Positions 5,249 through 7,167 of a DNA stretch of 7,167 nucleotides are shown piece by piece; position 1 is the stretch's first letter, and each line of letters starts with the position of its first letter. Origin of the DNA: Methylobacter sp. (GTDB taxonomy: Bacteria > Pseudomonadota > Gammaproteobacteria > Methylococcales > Methylomonadaceae). The notes under the pieces were generated by a model, which saw nothing but the letters and a program-made list of their open reading frames with translations, made no database searches and had not been told where the DNA came from. A program made the translations under genes and the position numbers. Where the stretch lies: assembly GCA_003158415.1 (NCBI GenBank), contig PMJA01000382.1, positions 890-8,056 of the forward strand. Direction: 5' to 3'.

Positions 5249-7167
5249 ATGTCGAAAATAGCCGACGCCGTCCCGCCAAAACGCCTTCAGGATGAACTGA
5301 TTGAGCGCTTATGCGTGACTTTGTCCAGCTATTTAGAGCCAGCTCAAATCGACGATTGCGTCCGCGCATACCAATTTAGCGCGGATGCTCATTCGGGGCA
5401 ATTCCGTAAAAGCGGCGAAGCTTATATTTGTCATCCGGTTTCCGTCGCCATCACCCTTGCCGAAATGCGCATGGATGCCAGCGGCATCATGGCGGCCATT
5501 CTGCACGATGTCATTGAAGACACACCCATCAGCAAAAAAGAATTGGCTAACCGGTTCAATGAGGAAGTCGCCGAACTGGTTGACGGAGTTACCAAATTAA
5601 CCAAAATTGACGGAAAATCCCAGAGCAGAGCAGAAGCGCAAGCGGAAAATGTCCGTAAAATGTTTCTGGCGACGGGCAAAGACCTGCGGGTCATTTTGGT
5701 AAAACTGGCCGACCGATTGCATAATATGCAAACATTAGGCGTCATGCCCCCGGAAAAAAAACGCCGCATTGCGCGTGAAACTCTTGACATTTATGCCCCG
5801 ATTGCCAATCGTTTGGGTATGAATAAAATTCGGCATAAATTGGAGGTATTAAGCTTTGAAGCCATGTACCCCATGCGTCATGCCATTTTAACAAAGGCTA
5901 TAAAAAAAGCCCGGGGTAATCGCAGTAAAGTTGTCGACACCATTGAAAGTACGATAAAAAACCGCCTGGAACAGGCCGAACTGCAATGTATAGTTTCAGG
6001 ACGGGAAAAGAATATCTACAGCATTTATCAAAAAATGCTCCAGAAAAAAGTGTCTTTGTCATCTATTTTCGATCTCTACGCCTTCCGGATTTTTTGCGAC
6101 AATATCGATACCTGCTATCGCGTCCTGGGAGTCATTCATAACCTGTACAAACCCATTCCGGGTCGCTTTAAAGATTATATCGCCCTACCCAAAGCCAATG
6201 GTTATCAATCCCTGCACACGATAGTCATCGGCCCTTATGGCGCTCCCATTGAGATCCAGATCAGGACTCACGAAATGCACCGCATGGCGGAATCCGGTAT
6301 CGCGGCCCACTGGCTGTATAAATCCGATGACGATAAATCCGAAAAATTCCAGGCGCGCGCGAATGAATGGTTGCGGGATTTGCTGGAAATACAGAAAACG
6401 GCGGGCGATTCTCTTGAATTTATTGATAATTTAAAGGTCGACCTATTCCCGAAAGAAGTATTTGTGTTTACGCCCAAGGGCGGTATTATTAAAATACCGC
6501 GTGGCGCGACGATTATCGATTTTGCCTACGCCGTGCATACCGGCATCGGTAATGCCTGTATTTCCGCTAAAATCGATAAACAACTAGCGCCGTTGCAAAC
6601 CAAACTGGAAAACGGCATGACCGTGGAAATCATTACCGCGCCCTGGGCAAGGCCTAACCCGCAATGGCTCAATTATGTTACCACCGTAAAAGCGCGCTCC
6701 AGCATCCGCAATCATCTCAAAAACTTTAAACAGCAGGAAGCGATCAGTTTAGGTCGGCGACTACTGGAAAAAGAACTGCAAACCCTGCATTTGCACCTGG
6801 AAAACATCGAAGAAAGCCGCTTACAGGCCCTGCTTAAAATCATGGCGATGCCCACCCTGGACGATTTGCTGGAAGATATCGGCCTGGGCAACAAAATGCC
6901 GGTTTTAATCGCAAAACGCCTCGCCCAGGATGATATTAATGCCAATGTTAAGCTGAATGACGACGACAAAATCCAGCAAACACCGCTGATTATAAAAGGC
7001 ACGGAAGGCATGGTGATTACCCTGGCCAAATGTTGCCGCCCCATACCAGGCGATTCCATCATCGGTTACTTTAATCCCGGCAAAGGCATCGTCGTCCACC
7101 ATCACGAATGCGGCAACCGCTCGGTCATCAGAAAAAAATACGCCAACTGGCTGGATGTGGAGTGGAG
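5249..7167 (+). CDS. spoT: Bifunctional (p)ppGpp synthetase / hydrolase SpoT, 3' end missing
   Basis: This RelA/SpoT homologue makes and degrades the stringent-response alarmone (p)ppGpp. The frame is open from ATG 5249 to the window edge (639 codons); about 60-70 residues, including most of the C-terminal ACT domain, should lie beyond it. Domains in order: HD hydrolase (about 35-190) with metal ligands His62, His86-Asp87 and Asp155, plus Glu90-Asp91 of HDVIED; synthetase (about 240-355) with GREKNIYSIYQKM (251-263), Asp275, GYQSLHT (318-324) and EIQIRT (335-340, Glu335). TGS follows (about 402-463), then a helical region and a CC-type zinc-finger-like domain, AKCCRPIPGD (593-602). RFKD at 306-309 is the signature of bifunctional rather than synthetase-only enzymes. 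All catalytic residues of both activities are intact, supporting SpoT over RelA. No Shine-Dalgarno sequence precedes the ATG; an in-frame stop lies directly upstream, so coupling to rpoZ, 12 bp away, is likely. Confidence 0.97.
   Translation, partial: MSKIADAVPPKRLQDELIERLCVTLSSYLEPAQIDDCVRAYQFSADAHSGQFRKSGEAYICHPVSVAITLAEMRMDASGIMAAILHDVIEDTPISKKELANRFNEEVAELVDGVTKLTKIDGKSQSRAEAQAENVRKMFLATGKDLRVILVKLADRLHNMQTLGVMPPEKKRRIARETLDIYAPIANRLGMNKIRHKLEVLSFEAMYPMRHAILTKAIKKARGNRSKVVDTIESTIKNRLEQAELQCIVSGREKNIYSIYQKMLQKKVSLSSIFDLYAFRIFCDNIDTCYRVLGVIHNLYKPIPGRFKDYIALPKANGYQSLHTIVIGPYGAPIEIQIRTHEMHRMAESGIAAHWLYKSDDDKSEKFQARANEWLRDLLEIQKTAGDSLEFIDNLKVDLFPKEVFVFTPKGGIIKIPRGATIIDFAYAVHTGIGNACISAKIDKQLAPLQTKLENGMTVEIITAPWARPNPQWLNYVTTVKARSSIRNHLKNFKQQEAISLGRRLLEKELQTLHLHLENIEESRLQALLKIMAMPTLDDLLEDIGLGNKMPVLIAKRLAQDDINANVKLNDDDKIQQTPLIIKGTEGMVITLAKCCRPIPGDSIIGYFNPGKGIVVHHHECGNRSVIRKKYANWLDVEW

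Noticed and set aside
5431..5790. Minus-strand open frame of 119 codons in spoT
   Set aside because: It is antisense to the HD domain of SpoT, whose catalytic residues are all intact on the plus strand.
6712..7062. Minus-strand serine-rich open frame in the spoT 3' part
   Set aside because: It is a codon-bias shadow of the continuous spoT frame, with no start context or domain support.
1..7167. A novel defence, secretion or mobile gene system
   Set aside because: Every gene-length frame with support belongs to a known housekeeping family, and no unexplained coding space larger than 293 bp remains.

Overview
This window is an ordinary chromosomal housekeeping region of a gammaproteobacterium. 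The proteins look closest in style to the E. coli and Pseudomonas versions, the gene order nrdR-ribD-ribE-ribB is typical of Gammaproteobacteria, and base composition is intermediate. The GTTCCCACGC/GCGTGGGAAC hairpin repeat and the GTAGGGGC...GCCCCTAC repeat are, from memory, common in Methylococcales and sulfur-oxidising gammaproteobacteria. A methanotroph-like host is therefore my best guess, but only a guess.

Left half, minus strand (1-2812): an operon transcribed right to left as nrdR, ribD, ribE and ribB (or ribBA), the last running off the left edge. NrdR is the ATP-cone/zinc-ribbon repressor of ribonucleotide reductase genes. RibD, RibE and RibB supply the deaminase/reductase, riboflavin synthase and dihydroxybutanone-phosphate steps of riboflavin synthesis. 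nrdR and ribD overlap at an ATGATG next to a run of eight A. The two downstream junctions are loosened by repeats. A symmetric 96-bp array of four hairpins sits between ribD and ribE, and a 64-bp element with GTAGGGGC terminal inverted repeats sits between ribE and ribB.

Middle (2813-3105): a 293-bp divergent intergenic region with no gene. It holds a perfect 10-bp inverted repeat with a 10-nt spacer and an AT-rich promoter-like stretch directly in front of the rightward genes.

Right half, plus strand (3106-7167): a peroxiredoxin/thioredoxin-fold protein with a CNHCPY motif is followed 34 bp later by pgk (phosphoglycerate kinase). A 126-bp intergenic stretch with two hairpins, one terminator-like, comes next. 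rpoZ (RNA polymerase omega) and spoT (bifunctional (p)ppGpp synthetase/hydrolase) follow, separated by 12 bp; spoT is cut by the right edge after 639 codons. In E. coli rpoZ follows gmk; here it follows pgk instead.

I found no CRISPR array, tRNA, rRNA, transposase gene, phage gene or defence system, and no convincing undescribed system. The points that deserve a second look are the two intergenic repeats in the rib operon, the A8 tract at the nrdR/ribD overlap, and the inverted repeat upstream of the thioredoxin-like gene.
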